The notes beneath the pieces were generated by a model. The model was not told the origin of the DNA and made no database searches. It was given only the letters and a program-made list of their open reading frames with translations. From the NCBI GenBank assembly GCA_019137255.1, contig WPDH01000135.1, positions 62,001-126,000 on the forward strand: 64,000 bases of DNA. The letters run 5' to 3'. The stretch's first letter is position 1, and each line of letters begins with the position of its first letter. Shown here in pieces: positions 21,863-32,669 of this stretch. The position numbers and the translations under genes were made by a program. This DNA comes from Corinectria fuckeliana (lineage: Eukaryota; Ascomycota; Sordariomycetes; Hypocreales; Nectriaceae).

Positions 21863-22881
21863 TTGAATAGCATTGATATGCCAACCTTGTTGATGCCACT
21901 AGGTGTCGGGATACCAGGTCAAGCTAGGCTATCCAACGCAAAGAAAGAAGCGAGGTTACAGAATTCAGCCAACTGTGGAAGAATACGCGGCCTCATCACG
22001 TCCCGCTTTCACCAATGTTTCCAGTATTACGCGCTCAAGTTGAAGGGCTGGATAACTTCGTTATATAACAAGTTTGAAGTAGAGTAAAATAAACGCCAAG
22101 TCTTCACTCAACGAGAGGTAAACATGTAAGAAAGATTTGTTGTGAAAATCACCATGTTGCATTCGTAGACTGTAACATGTCACGGGTTTATGACGCCAAC
22201 TCCCAGGCATACTTACCTCTACCAAGCAACGTAGAACCCTATGGTCAAAGGAGCCGACCTACCTATCAGCGCCCTACAGCACCTAGATCTTTAGAGCCTT
22301 CAGCGACAAGAGCCCGCCGCAGCCCCTGGCAGATGCGAACTATAGCCCCTCTAGAACCTGGGGCCCCTAAAACCTCTTCCGGCGTCAGCAATCATCCACT
22401 TCATCCATGACGCCAAACACCAAGTACTGTATAGAATGGCACAGATCTGCTCAAGCTTTCCGGGAGACAGTTAAGCCTCTTCTTGCTCATGGAGCAGCCA
22501 GCTTGCGGTGGGATACGGGCCATTGTCTTGAGGTGGCCATCACAAGCCTCGACGCGCAGCCCTACGGCAGCTGGTCTGGCCGCCACGCCGGATCCTGGGA
22601 TGCCAATGCCGGCTCCAGTGTTGGCCATCGTGTGGCATCTAACGAGTATACCAAGTCCGGTTGCCCCGAAAGGGCTCAACTTCCGAGGTCAACAACTGGA
22701 AGGCCTATTCCCGGAGTGTACTACTGTAGTGACAACTTCGGGCGCCGTCTTTGGTCTCAGGGCTGGCCGAGCAGCTGCTAAGAGAGTAGTAATAACTAGC
22801 CAAGAAATTCACCTCGTTCTAACTAAGCCATAGAACCGAGAGGCACTTTAGAAGATGTACTTGGAGAGTTGATGGCCAAGA
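21863..22881. other. Intergenic between convergent genes
   Basis: Downstream sides of the mucin-like gene and the broken regulator gene. Overlapping open frames at 22401-22833 on both strands match nothing I know. No gene supported. Confidence 0.5.
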
Positions 22882-25569
22882 CTACTCTGCACATCCTTGT
22901 CTTTGACAACAGCGCTGTCTTGAAAGATGATGCTCTCGCAGAACCCGTGCTGTGACTTTGCCTTCAGGCCAGGCTATGCCTCCCTCGAGGATGTCCGCAG
23001 TCTCTCTAACCAACCTCCCTGTGGCGCCTAGATCCCAGAGACAGCCGACACCACCTAAGTAAATGCGTTTGTGCTCACTGCTGGTAGTCCAAATTCTCAC
23101 GTCCTCGTTGTTCTCGTCTAATCGAAGAGTTGGCAATGCATCCAGATGACTAGAATCGGGTCTGTTCCCAAGCTCGATCGAGGCCCATATTGCCAGAGCA
23201 GCGACCAAGAACCCCATCCCTTCATGCTGCGCTGCAGTGCGCCTCATTCGGGTCATTGACCATGCGCAACACGCATGCATGAGAGCAGCCCTTGCCTCAC
23301 TGTGGTTTTACATCCATTCGTGCAGCTTCGTGGCATTGATAGCTCGTTGGACCTCGGTCACGCGCCATCCCGAGAAGGCGAAAAGCTCCCGGACCGGCAA
23401 GTAAAGGAACAGTGACGCCAAGTGAATGTGATTTAGGACGACACGAGTAAGATTCGCTGGCGGCAACGTCCACGCATGTTGTTGGAGGACATCGAGGTAT
23501 AATGGGGCATGACGCAGCCGTGGGGCATCGCAGTATACACCCATCGTTAGAAGAAGAGTATTGAATTCCCCCAGGTGTAAGGTACTTCGGGTACGATAAA
23601 GACCCAAGAGCCTCTTGCGGAGAGGAACAGGTGGGTGTGAAGCTGTACGTGGAAATATCGTTAGCGGTCGCTTCAGTACTGTTTCGGTGCCGCATACCTT
23701 TACTGAGACTGTCTCGCCATTCGTCTTGAGAAGATGCATCCCAAGCAGACTCGTGAGATGGCATTGGCAATTGCAGAAACTCAATAGAAAGTGCGTGGGG
23801 GAACGAAAAGAACCAGCCGTGCTGGCAATCAAGGACCTAAGACGAAGTTAAGTTTTGCGTACTTGGATCCAGGAGCAAGCTTTGACGATACTTACCCAGG
23901 AACAATACAGCAGACGCCGTTTGCTTTCTTCCTTGATCCAGTCCTGCCAATTCTGGGAGGCCGAGTCATCACTGTGCAGCGGTACACCGAGTTCATCGAA
24001 GTTGGTGTAGCAAGCAATCTTTCGGCACAGGGTTGCAACCAGAGCCATGCCGATCTGCGCCATTTCAACAAACCCTATGTTTCCAGCGAACATGATTCCG
24101 ATCTGGTAGAGAACGGCAGCTTGGGCGATGCAAATGTCGGGCGGCAAACTTCGCGTCCGCTCTAGCTGGTTTGATGTTGTATTAGCTTTTGGAACCTGAG
24201 ACTAAATGTAATAGAAAATCACCTGGATATGGATGGCTCGGCGAAGGAAGTCGTGCAGGACACAAAATGTTTCCCCTGGTCGCAAGGTCTGTGAGAAAAG
24301 GCAGCCAATCGCAGCGACTGCGAGGACGAGGACCCAGTTGTCCTTGCGAGGATGAAAGGTTGCCTTGTGCAACAACGGAAACACGGACTGGAATTCTTCA
24401 AAGTACACCTGTACGTAAATGTTGATATGGTTTACCGGGGGAAGACGTCGATTGGTAAAGGCAACGCTGCATTCGTTGTCGCGGTTGAGGTGAGCGAAGG
24501 AGGAAGCCATGACATCGTAGGCATCGTGCGTCAGGCGAGGCACATGACCGTAGTCTTCTGCTCTCCACGGTTCGGGGTCTTGGCCTCTTGATGGGCGTGC
24601 GGGAGACGGGTCGTCGAGATTTGGAGAGCCGGGGGAGTTTGCTGGCGGCATGGCTCGGGTGACGAGTCAAGAAAGGCTACCGCTGGTGGTAGGAGATCTG
24701 AATACTTATCGTCGCATAATGAATGGGCTTCTTGGTTCCATGGTATGCCAATGCTGCCCTGGGTCCAACCTTGGAGGCTATTCTCGTGTGAGGTGAAGGG
24801 ACAATCGTCGATACAGAGTCCCTGAGTCAAGAACGGCTGATGCATGAAGCCCGGAATCGATGGTCCCTGATCCCTGGATGACTGGTCACTGGATGACTGG
24901 TAACTCGACGACAGGCTTGCAGCGTCAAGTACACAGCTGGTGTCTGCCACAGCCTCGTTCCCGGCCACATTTCGGGATGGCGAAAAGTCCACCACGTAAC
25001 GGCTCTCGGATGATGATGAAGCTTCCGTGGATGAAGCTACCGTGGGCTGCAAATGTTGGTCGGAAACGCAATGCCGTGACAGCTGACTGCTGCCATGAGT
25101 GTTTTGTGGTGCGACTGGGCTAGCTGCCGGCCTACGTCCATTACTCGACGACGTGTAGAAGCAACCGATGAGCTTCGAGGTGCATCTCACACAAGGCAAT
25201 TCACCGTCGCAGCGCTGCTTGGACTTGGCGCAGTGAACGCACGCCTTCGGTACATAGGCGAGCTTGCGGCTCTTGCATGCCCTGGTTGCTGGGTCATGGG
25301 ATACCATATGCCGATTGAGGGCATCTCTGTTGCTGGGCGTCAGCTTATGGCATCAAAAGGACATGTGTCAATGCCAGCAACTCGCCCTTGAAGGAGCGGA
25401 CAGCGAATTCAACAGGTACGTATTGGAGCCATCAGTCTTACTTTCGAGAAAAGCTGGATTCGCATTCTTCACATGCAAAAGGTCGGAGGCCAAGATGCCG
25501 CAGACGATGTCGCTGAAGATGCTCGCTTCTAGCAAAGACGGCACCGCAATCGAGGCACGCGTTTGCCAT
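22882..25569 (-). pseudogene. C2H2 + Zn2Cys6 transcription factor with in-frame stop
   Basis: Exons 25569-25442, 25326-24223, 24165-23896, 23836-23698 and 23642-22882. Exon 1 encodes two C2H2 fingers (CLDCGAVFARSEHLQRH and CEECESSFSRKDALNRH, the second split by the intron). A Zn2Cys6 cluster follows: ACVHCAKSKQRCDGELPCVRC. The fungal MHR-like domain comes later (INIYVQVYFEEFQSVFPLLHK). The frame changes between about 24690 and 24560; an intron of about 75-120 nt ending in CATCAAG could explain it. In the last exon TAA at 23308-23310 interrupts LHEWM from NHSEARAALMHACCAW, although the same frame stays open and family-like for 142 more codons (AALAIWASIELGNR). The stop needs one C-to-T change from CAA. 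A 69-nt intron with a weak GAG acceptor could also remove it, but would delete conserved-looking residues. Probably a nuclear pathway regulator now inactivated or truncated. Confidence 0.8.
23308..23310 (-). other. In-frame TAA in regulator exon
   Basis: The only stop in the last exon before its normal end at 22882. Flanking codons on both sides are in the same frame and both match the regulator family. Confidence 0.8.
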
Positions 25570-26185
25570 TTCCGAGGATCGGCTCCACACAGCGCGCAGA
25601 GGACAGAGGACAGAGGACAGACAGAGCTGTTGATGGTGCTAGCGAGGGATGATGCCATCGACGGGGAAAGATAGAGAAGCGTCGGAATGTGAGGGGGAAG
25701 CTGAGGGTCGACGACATCTTATTACTCAGGGGAGATCAGGGGTCCGCATAAACTAAAACGCCTTTGCCGAGAAGTCTGTCTTTGACCTATCGGTTGAGCT
25801 CCAACAGCTTCGGCCCCAGTCGGAGGCTCCACGATTGTGCTGAAGCTACTCCCTACTCCGCACTCGATACAATGATTCTTGCCCGGCAGTTGATGCCGTA
25901 GTTCGGTCAAGAGCAATGGCTTGATCTGCGGCGCAAGGTTTGTCATGCTGCCACAAGGCCACTGTTTCCAACATAGCTATCTTATACGAAAAGACCTTGA
26001 ATAAAAGTTTCTAAATATAAAAGGCTGTCAATATTCTTAGCTTCCGACTATTCAAGAGGCTGCAGAGAGAGACCCTGGAATCGGACAATTAGAAGGGGCC
26101 AAAGTAAAACTGTTTTGAAAACCCCAAAAGTAACAAACACTAGCATAATATACTCAATAAGCTTAGCTACTGACTATGTATACAC
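25570..26185. other. Intergenic, AT-rich towards 26.0 kb
   Basis: Upstream of the broken regulator and downstream of the EthD domain. A 74-codon frame at 25722-25946 (minus) matches nothing I know. AT-rich at 25970-26180. Confidence 0.55.
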
Positions 26186-26965
26186 TCAAAAGCTTAGCTC
26201 CTTCTGAATCACTCGGCTTTCCTTTCCTACAATGCTGATTGATCCGTCCGAGTCAAACGAGCTTGGCAACGTCTTAATGGTACGCCTACATCCTTCATCT
26301 CCAAGAAAGGCCACAGCGCTGTCCATGTCGGCGAACCAGTATTGCTCCATAGCCATCATGGTGCGCCAATCCGCCGCTGTGAATGGCGTCCCAGCAAAGA
26401 AGTCGTTGGTATCGCCAGGGGTGACGCTCCTGTTTATGACATATCGCAGCAACTTTGTGCCACCCGAGGCTTTCATAACGACATCCGCTCTTGCTTTCAT
26501 ATCGGCTGCCAATTGTTCCTTTCCAGGAAACTGCGAACTTTTGGCCAAGAAGAATACCAGCAGGACAGAGTCTTTGCCACGCCTCTCCAACGCAATCGGG
26601 TCAAGGACGAGGTCGATTTCCGGCACTGCCAGTAACCCAAATGTGGCAGATTCGTCAACAAAGACATGCCCCCCTGCAGAAGCCTTGTAGTCCGGCGATT
26701 GAAAGGAACCCCAAAGCGCCTTGAGGGTTGACCATCCTAGAATCGTGACGCAGTCCCAAGGCTTCGAGGCAGTCGCCGCCGTATCAAGAAGCTTGATCTT
26801 TGGACGAGGCACCGCAACAACCTGCGTGTAGTTGCGCAGGACGGGAACTTGAGCCGCAATGTTTCCCATCATTTCAGCGTGCACGTTGGTGTACTCTTCC
26901 AGGAACTTGTCGTCCGCCTAGCCAGACACGCGCGTAGCTACCATGGCCATTCTGACAGTCTGCAT
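26186..26965 (-). pseudogene. EthD-domain protein, in frame behind CocE, with TAG
   Basis: Dimeric alpha/beta-barrel protein of the EthD type, a family that includes fungal decarboxylases and degradation accessory proteins. The domain begins MQTVRMAMVATRVSG and, after TAG at 26918-26920, goes on as ADDKFLEEYTNVHAEM; this matches the usual EthD opening with the stop in the place of one residue, most simply Trp (TGG to TAG). The remaining 232 residues are open, with NYTQVVAVPRPKIKLL, WDCVTILGWSTLKALW and GGHVFVDESATFGLLAVPE, and a second barrel-like half (VLLVFFLAKS, MMAMEQYWFAD). It sits in the same frame as the CocE hydrolase upstream, with no other stop between them. If a downstream ATG (26884) were used, the first strand of the barrel would be lost. 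Confidence 0.75.
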
Positions 26966-28933
26966 ATTGGAAGAGTAAGAGTTCGGGATCGGAGGGATGA
27001 CGGGAAGGAGAATATGGCTGTCATACTGTCCACCAAAGTGAATCACGTGTGTGCCCTTATTCACTGTCTCAGGATGTCGGGCCAGAGGGATCCCTTTAGG
27101 ATAAGTGCCGTAGTCATGACCTGAAACGAAGAGCTGCAGAGTCTCGCCAGGCCGTAGTCGGCAAGACGTTGACTGGATCTCAGTATCGACGGGGACAATC
27201 TCGCCCGGCGACAGGGGCAAGTCTCGCGACGCGAAACACGCATAAAGCCGAAGCCAATTGGGCCGGTATCAACGATTGTCTACCAGGGGAAGTAGACCTG
27301 GTTCCCGGCGCGATCTAGTTTGCGTAAAGTGATGAAGAGATCCATGTTATCGGCGCCTTGGACCTCGACCCAGAGACGAAGCTTGACGTGGCCAGCAAAC
27401 TCGAGGGACGACTCGGTGATGGGTAGCTCAAAGGAAAGCTCCTCGGCCCGAGCATCATATGACAATGATTGTGCTCCAGCCTGGGCGACGCGGCTGAGAC
27501 TCTTTGATGGACTTGGATACAGCTGGGTGTATTCAGTCGTTTCGATCGGGAAAGACTTTGCTGAGCGCCATTCCCCAACATAATATCGCTCTCTCATGCA
27601 GTATCGCACTTTGGGCCAGAATTGAACTTCGGTGTTCGAGTTGCCCATCAAATACTTGTCGAGGAAGGCCTTCTGGCGGCCAAGAGATTCCTCGGTGACA
27701 GACCATTCCCACCTGTGACAAGGTTAGTGACCCTTCCAACGGAATCTCTGGTAGAACAACAATAAGAAGAAAACGGACAAAAGAGAAAGAGACCTCACTT
27801 TTGGTACTGATGAATCTCTAGGTACTTTTCATTCGAAGAGATTTGCTTCCAAGCGTTGAGTGTGCCGCGTGTATGGATACAGTGGTCGCCCCATCCGCAA
27901 ATGATGTACGTCGGACACTAGATATTTTCAAGGGCGACGATCTTGCTGTTCCAGTACTCGTCAAAGTAAGGGTGCTCGAGGCGACCATAATTGGCGTCCT
28001 CAACCAGGTTGCAACCCCAGTTCCAGAGGTTGGGGTAGCTAATGCGAGGTTACCAGGGTAATCGAGGACATGATGGGTTTAGTAGAATTAACAACGTACA
28101 TCTCGTTGAATTGCGTCTCGGGGATTCCCCCCTTAAATGCCATTTCGCGATACAGGTCCGTCATGCCATCAATGGGAATGATAGCCTGGTTAGTTCAAGT
28201 CAGCTATCCAACACTAATGAACTCGGCAAAGGAAGAAGCTCGTACCGCCAGCGACGGTGGTCTCAGCCGCGATCAACCATATCACCATTGCATATCCGCT
28301 GGCTCCGTAGATTGCGACCTTTGCATTGCTCCAGGACTGCTCTGCGAGCCACTCAACAACATCGTAGCCTGGAAAACGTCAGCTCTACCCACTCTTTCAC
28401 GCTGCGGCATGTCATCTCTTACCATCTAAGCCAACGTCTCTCGAGTAATAGCTCTTGTCTCCCTCTGACTGATGAGACCCTCTCGCGTCGACCGTGGCAA
28501 CGGCATAGCCATTCTCACACCACCATCCGGGGTCCGCTGCTTCAAAAAGGTAATGCTTGGTAAACCTGGAAGAGTCCAGCCCAGTACCGGGCGGGAAAAG
28601 GCAGATATCCACGGCACCGTCTTTACCGTAGACACTGTAGTTCAGGATGACGGGCAAGCGCTGGTCCGCGCGAGACTCGGGGCGACATATGTTGCCCCTG
28701 AGGATCGTGCCGTCTCTAAGAGAGATTGGGACGTCCAAGTCGTGCACAAGACTATCTTCCACGACGGTCCTAGGGCGGGGCTCGCGAGTGCCCAGCATCT
28801 TAGGGTCGGATCCTTCAACATGACTGAGCACAACACGTCATCAACTGGACTCGCCTGGGAGCTTACCTTGAATGAACTTGCCCAGACGCTTCGTCTGGGC
28901 CAATTCCTTAGTAGTGAGATTGATATCGGCCAT
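26966..28933 (-). pseudogene. CocE/NonD-type hydrolase (X-Pro dipeptidyl-peptidase family), broken
   Basis: Alpha/beta hydrolase of the S15/CocE group. The start is ATG 28933 (MADINLTTKELAQTKRLG); introns at 28866-28813, 28422-28369 and about 28245-28186 are clear. Motifs are ICRPESRADQRLPVIL, TVDARGSHQSEGD, GYDVVEWLAEQSW, VAIYGASGYAMVIW (probable nucleophile Ser), IICGWGDH and, in the C-terminal jelly-roll, LRLWVEVQGADNMDLFITL and GTHVIHFGGQYDSHILLPVI. Lesions: a phase mismatch at the 28246/28185 splice suggests a 1-nt indel; TAG at 27918-27920 (ALENI stop CPTYI); TAG at 27280-27282 (YFPW stop TIVDTGP); and a deletion with frame change near 27205-27225 between RVSRRE and PLSPGEIVP. The frame at its end runs on into the EthD domain. 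It is divergent from the reductase gene at 29672. Confidence 0.82.
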
Positions 28934-29671
28934 GATTGAAGCGGCTCGGACTTCTCGTTCGGAGGCAACTGTTGCGCTGCTAATAGATGAAGCTGTATAG
29001 GCACACGGCTGACATCCAAGTTTGTTGATGCTGCAACTTACACGATTATATAGAGCAGTAGGTTCGCATACGGACCAATTCTGGCGCGATTCACGGAGGT
29101 TTCGAAACCCGTCGTGTTCCGAGGATGAGGAGCCCCTTGTTGAAAGTGACCAACCATTATGCCAAACGGTAGGGATCCCTACTCTTATTATTAGGCAGGG
29201 CATATTGCGCATTATCCACCCCCACTCCCCCGAGAAGCTATTCCAGGCTACCCCACCATGTCCGACAATGGCGGTCAGTTTGCACTCCACCACAATTCCG
29301 AGACTTGCTGGGATCGGAATTCCCAGACTCGATTTCTTCTTCTCCACGGCTTGACTTCGACGTAATTGGCGTTGGCTCAGGATGCAATAGCTCCTCGTAG
29401 CTGCATACATAGTACCTCGCTAAAGCTGGTCAACGAGCTCTATTTCTGGAACATCAATCGTACCCTGGGCGCCGAGGTATAGGCTCGCTGTTAATGGCCG
29501 AACCAGATTACACCAGCGCGCAATGTCCTGGATCAGGCTCGCATAGCAAGCCACGTTCTTGCTTCCTCGAGTCTATAAATATTCTAGCCGATGCCTAATT
29601 CCTTGTGTTTACACCACCTTCGAACCGTCTTGAGTCAATAACCTTGTGCTTTGTTCAATTACCCTCTAGCT
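28934..29671. promoter_or_regulatory. Divergent promoter region, hydrolase (-) / reductase (+)
   Basis: 738 bp between the start codons of the CocE-type gene and the NmrA-type gene, the only room for both promoters, so the pair may have been co-regulated. A TATA box on the plus strand lies at 29574-29580. Open frames through the region are not coding by any motif. Confidence 0.5.
29574..29580 (+). promoter_or_regulatory. TATA box of the reductase gene
   Basis: TATAAAT about 92 bp upstream of the ATG at 29672, a usual distance for fungal promoters. Confidence 0.5.
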
Positions 29672-30828
29672 ATGACCTCGCAACCAAAGCCTCTCAAAGT
29701 CGCCGTTCTCGGCCCATCAGGCCAATGCGGTCGATGTGTCGTTGATGAACTCCTCTCACGTGGTCACCATGTTGTCGGTTTGTCGCGGAACCCGCCCCCA
29801 ACATGGCAGAATGGGTCAACCAAGGGTGGTAGTTACCAATCTGAAGCGGTCGACATCCATGATATACTAAAGCTGGCGGGCCTTCTCAAACGGCTTCGAC
29901 AGCATTGTGTCTGCATTTGCGCCACCGTTGAGCGACATGGCCAACGTCTATGAGAATGGCGTTGAAGGCCACGCGAGAGTCAAGACAGCGTTGCTAGCAT
30001 CGGATCATGGGGGATCATTCATTATCATCGGTGAGTGCCCCCACTAAGACATAAAGATGGTCACTCATGGTATCGTACAGGTGGTGCGGGCTCACTGCAT
30101 TGTGAGAACAGGCAGCAACTAGTAGATCAAGTTGATTTTCCATACTCTTGGTGGTAAGAGATAGTCACCGCGTCAAGTCTATTGTGTATTGACCCATCAT
30201 GACAGGTATTCTTGGCCCGATCAACATCTGAACTACATGGGTGTCCGTTTAGCGGATCATGGAGCGACCTTCTTGTCGTGGTTCATCCGAGGCTTCACTT
30301 GCGCGAGGAACAATATCGAGAACCCTGGCTGTAAGCACCTCGAGGAGCAGAATTCCACATAAAAGCCGAGAGAGGGAAACCCGCTAACGAGTCGAAATCA
30401 GGGTTTTCTTGCATCTCAAAGCCCCTCGCTCGATTGTATTTGCGTTGGGCCAAGTCCATCTTGACGAGCTCTCAAAGCCGTGGCTTGATCACCTGCTCGC
30501 GCATGGCGCTTGTACTGTGGCAGGGTGTTAAGGATAAGCAATGGTCATTCCTTTCGCCACCCGGCCTTCTACGTGATAAAGGTTCGCGGTATAACCCGTC
30601 GAGTGGCACTCTCAGGGACGAGAATTAACAGGCCATGGCTATCTAGGAGTCCGTACGGGAAAATACGAGCTGCATGTAGACAGCCCTGAACAACCCGCAA
30701 TCGAGGCGGTACGAAAGGGTATATACAATGAGGACATGGCGGTTGCTATTGTGGACGAGGTAAAGAGTAACCGGCTGGCCTTTACTCATTGGAGCTGCGT
30801 TGGCCCAATCGACCTGAAAGAATGGTGA
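29672..30828 (+). pseudogene. NmrA/NAD(P)-binding reductase-like gene with 1-nt frameshift
   Basis: Rossmann-fold protein of the YwnB/NmrA-like epimerase-reductase group. Exons 29672-30030, 30081-30153, 30206-30330, 30402-30581 and 30647-30828 with clean GT-AG introns. The cofactor loop is VAVLGPSGQCGRCVVDELL, with GHHVVGLSRNP after it. Later parts read SIVSAFAPPLSDMANVYENG, GGSFIIIGGAGSL, FPYSWWYSWPDQHLNYM, LVLWQGVKDKQWSFLSPP and GKYELHVDSPEQP and end HWSCVGPIDLKEW. The first exon is one nucleotide too long: before the GGG at 29878-29880 the frame reads DIHDILKLA, after it the family continues only in the next frame (AFSNGFDSIVSAF). Removing one G makes all five exons join in phase. It could be a real frameshift or a sequencing error. 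Without it the gene would be intact. Confidence 0.78.
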
Positions 30829-31652
30829 GTCTGGGTCGGTTACACGAGAAGAGAGACAACAAGCGAAGAATGGATGAAAGCAAGAGTCTTCTAGTTGTTC
30901 AATTTTGAAGAAAACTCAAATGGGTTATATCTCATGAGCGGCGAGAAAGTGGCAGCAGTCTTGTCGTCATGTGCTTGCAGGATACTTCAGATAGATTACC
31001 ATGGTATAAATATTCATCCACACCTCCACATCTCAACCAACTGACCACGCCCCTCTCGCGGCCATTATTTTCGCGCCTTCAGCCATGATGTTTCTCAACC
31101 ACATCTACGATTGTGCCTGCTCTGGCGTGATAAGCCCTGGTCTGCCTAACTGTTGTAGCCCACTCACTGGGGCAGAAGCTCACTAACGTCATCAACTCAT
31201 CATGTCAAGACGAGCAAGGCCAGGAGCGACACTGACCTCCCGAATTAGCGCTGCTTATAAGTGGAATTTGCTAGAGCCTAGAGTCACATTAGGACCAACC
31301 CGCATTTTAGTCTTCTCATTGCCGACTGGAGAACGCCTTTCTAGCAAGACACGTCAAGAAAGGGGGTACGGGATAGACTCGAAGTAATGTGCTAAAAGTG
31401 TGCATCATCGAACATTTGCGACGATGAGGACATAAACTTGGAGAATTGACTATACTATTATTCACAACTTCGCTTGAAACATGGGTCAAAAGGCAATCAG
31501 ATAAGGCCAGGACGCTATCGAAGTTCTAAGGACTCCTGGTCTTCAATGGAATTCTAGCTAATAGAATACAGTAACGCCCACACCTTATCTAAAGCTTAAT
31601 GCCGGCTGGCCCTAACACAAAAATATGACTAGTAATAGAAGTGTATTACTAC
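30829..31652. other. Intergenic between convergent genes
   Basis: 3' sides of the reductase gene and the EthD-type gene. Short frames only; AT-rich at 31440-31640. Nothing recognised. Confidence 0.6.
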
Positions 31653-32669
31653 TTAATCCCATTTAGCATATGGGTCCAGAGCCTTAACAAAGGTTGCCTC
31701 TTCTCGTTCTATACTAGTCATATGATGACTCCATTTAGTGTCCACAAGCAGATCAAAGGCTGGCTGAAACGATTTCCAGTCATTATGCTGAACCTTGTAC
31801 TCGCATGAGTCCTTGTCTGTGAAATACACAGGCAGAGGGGTTTTAGTAGAGGGATCTAGATACTGTAAGCCTAAGTCATGGAAGTACTGATATGAGGCAG
31901 CCTCACTTTCGTTGGTGAAATCAAAGACAACACGTTCCATCCCATATACGCTGTGGCTGGTCTCCAGGTTGATGAGAGATGCGTATGAAGTACGGAGGTC
32001 GTTTTTGCAGCGTTCTGTGAACTCGAAGCCATCTTGCTTGGAGCTAAACTGGAAAAGCTCAACGGCGAAATACCCTTGCCAAGGATAAGAGTTCAACGGG
32101 CTGGCCCCGATATTCTGCGCAACGTCATCGTCACAAATGTCGACAGTGTACTTGACGTCGCAACCAAATTCCTCGAGCTTGGGTACGACCAAAGCTTTGT
32201 GGTTCTCGAGCCTCGCTATAGCCTCAGCCCTGGAGACATGTTCGGGGAGCCCAAGCCAGTGGCCGATTGTCAGGCCGGCGGGATTGCGAAAGGCAGGGGA
32301 TTGATACACGGTTCCTCCCCGACCGAAGAAGCACCTGATGCTGGAGGGATCGCCAAAGGTGTGTCTGCCAAGACGTTGACGATGACTAGGGTCTTCAATC
32401 GCTCGCAGGGTGTTGTCCCAGGAATTTGTCCAATGGTCAGAGAGGATCCTGTAGAGAATCTCGGGATGCCTCCGTATCAAGCGGGCCTCGTCGGGGACAT
32501 CTGGATTGACGTAGTTCTGGTTGTAGCGTGCAAAGTTCTCCATGGCCGCCTTAGTCGCAAGCATCATGGTCGGATGAATGACCCCCCAATGATAATAGAG
32601 CTCCTCCGCAGTAGGAGTCGAGCCCCCGGCAGCGCAGATGAGATAAAACTTGTGCCACTCAGACGTCAT
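31653..32669 (-). CDS. EthD-type dimeric alpha/beta-barrel protein, 338 aa, intact
   Basis: One uninterrupted exon with the ATG at 32669 and a TAA stop. The N-terminal part has the EthD-like pattern FYLICAAGGSTPTAEELYYHW-G-IHP, where the strand is followed by an acidic helix and a His, then NFARYNQNYV. A second barrel-like unit starts near residue 208 (YFAVELFQFSSKQDGFEF, then YGMERVVFDF), so the protein probably holds two barrel halves. No signal peptide. EthD-fold proteins act as small decarboxylases, cyclases or degradation accessory factors; which of these applies here is unknown. It is divergent from the second CocE relic and convergent with the reductase gene, so it belongs to the same cluster. 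It is the only enzyme-type gene of that cluster without a visible lesion. Confidence 0.85.
   Translation of the reverse strand: MTSEWHKFYLICAAGGSTPTAEELYYHWGVIHPTMMLATKAAMENFARYNQNYVNPDVPDEARLIRRHPEILYRILSDHWTNSWDNTLRAIEDPSHRQRLGRHTFGDPSSIRCFFGRGGTVYQSPAFRNPAGLTIGHWLGLPEHVSRAEAIARLENHKALVVPKLEEFGCDVKYTVDICDDDVAQNIGASPLNSYPWQGYFAVELFQFSSKQDGFEFTERCKNDLRTSYASLINLETSHSVYGMERVVFDFTNESEAASYQYFHDLGLQYLDPSTKTPLPVYFTDKDSCEYKVQHNDWKSFQPAFDLLVDTKWSHHMTSIEREEATFVKALDPYAKWD

Noticed and set aside
28841..29410. 189-codon minus-strand frame upstream of the hydrolase
   Set aside because: Only its last codons (MADINLTTKELAQ onward) are real hydrolase exon 1; the rest is promoter DNA that happens to be open.
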